Source of the DNA: Chloroflexota bacterium
GTDB taxonomy: Bacteria; Chloroflexota; Limnocylindria; P2-11E
Assembly (NCBI GenBank): GCA_005889445.1
Contig: VBGS01000036.1
Coordinates: 1 to 6,326, forward strand
DNA: 6,326 bases
Direction: 5' to 3'
The notes under the pieces were generated by a model. That model saw nothing but the letters and a program-made list of their open reading frames with translations, did not search any database and was not told the DNA's origin. Made by a program: the position numbers and the translations under genes. Position 1 is the stretch's first letter. Each line of letters starts with the position of its first letter. Below are positions 6,135 to 6,326 of this stretch, piece by piece.

Positions 6135-6326
6135 CTAGACCATCTCCGCGCTCGGCGACTTACGGACCACGCGGACGCGACGGATCCGCCGTCCTTCGAC
6201 GAACTCGACGACAAACCGCGCCCCGCCCACCTCGATCGCATCGCCGCTCCGCGGAAACCGTCCGAGCTGCGCGACGACGAATCCGCCGAGCGTGTCGTAA
6301 TTCTCGGAGGGCGGGATGTCGAGATC
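6135..6326 (-). CDS. CorC/HlyC-family membrane protein, C-terminal end only
   Basis: The last 63 residues of a protein whose start lies beyond the right edge, read on the minus strand from 6326. The fragment has the transporter-associated (CorC_HlyC) domain pattern: an acidic lead-in, then ENYDTLGGFVVAQLGRFP, GDAIEVGGARFVVEF and a basic GRRIRRVRVVRK tail. In complete family members this domain follows a DUF21 membrane domain and a CBS pair, and it is linked to Mg2+/Co2+ efflux or tolerance; those parts are not in view. It stops at TAG (6135-6137), immediately followed by the cdd GTG with no spacer. Position before cdd is typical for this family. The domain call is confident; the ion-transport role is known only for relatives. 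Confidence 0.88.
   Translation of the reverse strand, partial: DLDIPPSENYDTLGGFVVAQLGRFPRSGDAIEVGGARFVVEFVEGRRIRRVRVVRKSPSAEMV
6144..6147 (-). promoter_or_regulatory. Likely ribosome binding site of cdd, inside the upstream gene
   Basis: GGAG on the minus strand lies 9 nt before the cdd GTG start and overlaps the last codons of the CorC-type gene. Spacing is at the long end of normal. It supports GTG 6132-6134 as the cdd start and translational coupling of the two genes. Confidence 0.45.

Noticed and set aside
5729..6241. 170-codon minus-strand frame overlapping cdd and the CorC end
   Set aside because: It is Ser/Arg-rich and out of frame with two clearly recognised genes.
1..6326. Defence, mobile-element, CRISPR or RNA-gene content
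   Set aside because: No transposase, integrase, repeat array, tRNA fold or terminal inverted repeat was seen; nearly all bases belong to recognised coding regions.

Overview
The window is G+C-rich bacterial DNA. Third codon positions are strongly G/C-biased, and this keeps many antisense frames open. Eight protein-coding regions fill almost all of it, and two are cut by the window ends. No RNA gene, insertion sequence, CRISPR array or long repeat was seen. A single-chain (alpha2-type) glycyl-tRNA synthetase, a CorC/HlyC–Cdd–RecO–GlyS gene set, a GGPP-synthase-like prenyltransferase and many GTG starts fit a Gram-positive-related high-GC lineage. Chloroflexota (for example Limnocylindria-like) or Actinomycetota-like are my best guesses, but the assignment is weak.

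Layout from right to left on the minus strand. The last 63 codons of a CorC/HlyC-type membrane protein (6135-6326) abut cytidine deaminase cdd (5724-6134). After a 61-bp gap with a strong Shine-Dalgarno sequence comes a 4CL-like acyl-CoA ligase (4073-5662). Two plus-strand genes follow: a short-chain-type polyprenyl diphosphate synthase (2535 or 2481 to 3572) and, 12 bp later, a small two-helix membrane protein with a bacterial PH domain (3585-4076). The PH-domain gene converges on the ligase gene, and their stop codons share a CTAG palindrome. Leftward from the divergent spacer at 2472-2534 run recO (1695-2471) and glyS (331-1698), which overlap by ATGA. Last comes the start of a hydrophobic membrane protein (1 to about 329) that runs off the window and has no ordinary start codon.

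Biologically this is mostly a housekeeping neighbourhood: recombination repair, tRNA charging and pyrimidine salvage. It resembles the widespread ybeY–corC–cdd–era–recO–glyS cluster. Here a ligase and a rightward prenyl-synthase/PH-domain pair lie between cdd and recO, and era is not in its usual place. I found no clear undescribed system. The points most worth a second look are this rearrangement, the startless membrane reading frame at the left end, the in-frame TAG-GTG junction between the CorC gene and cdd, and the unusual second aspartate motif of the prenyl synthase.
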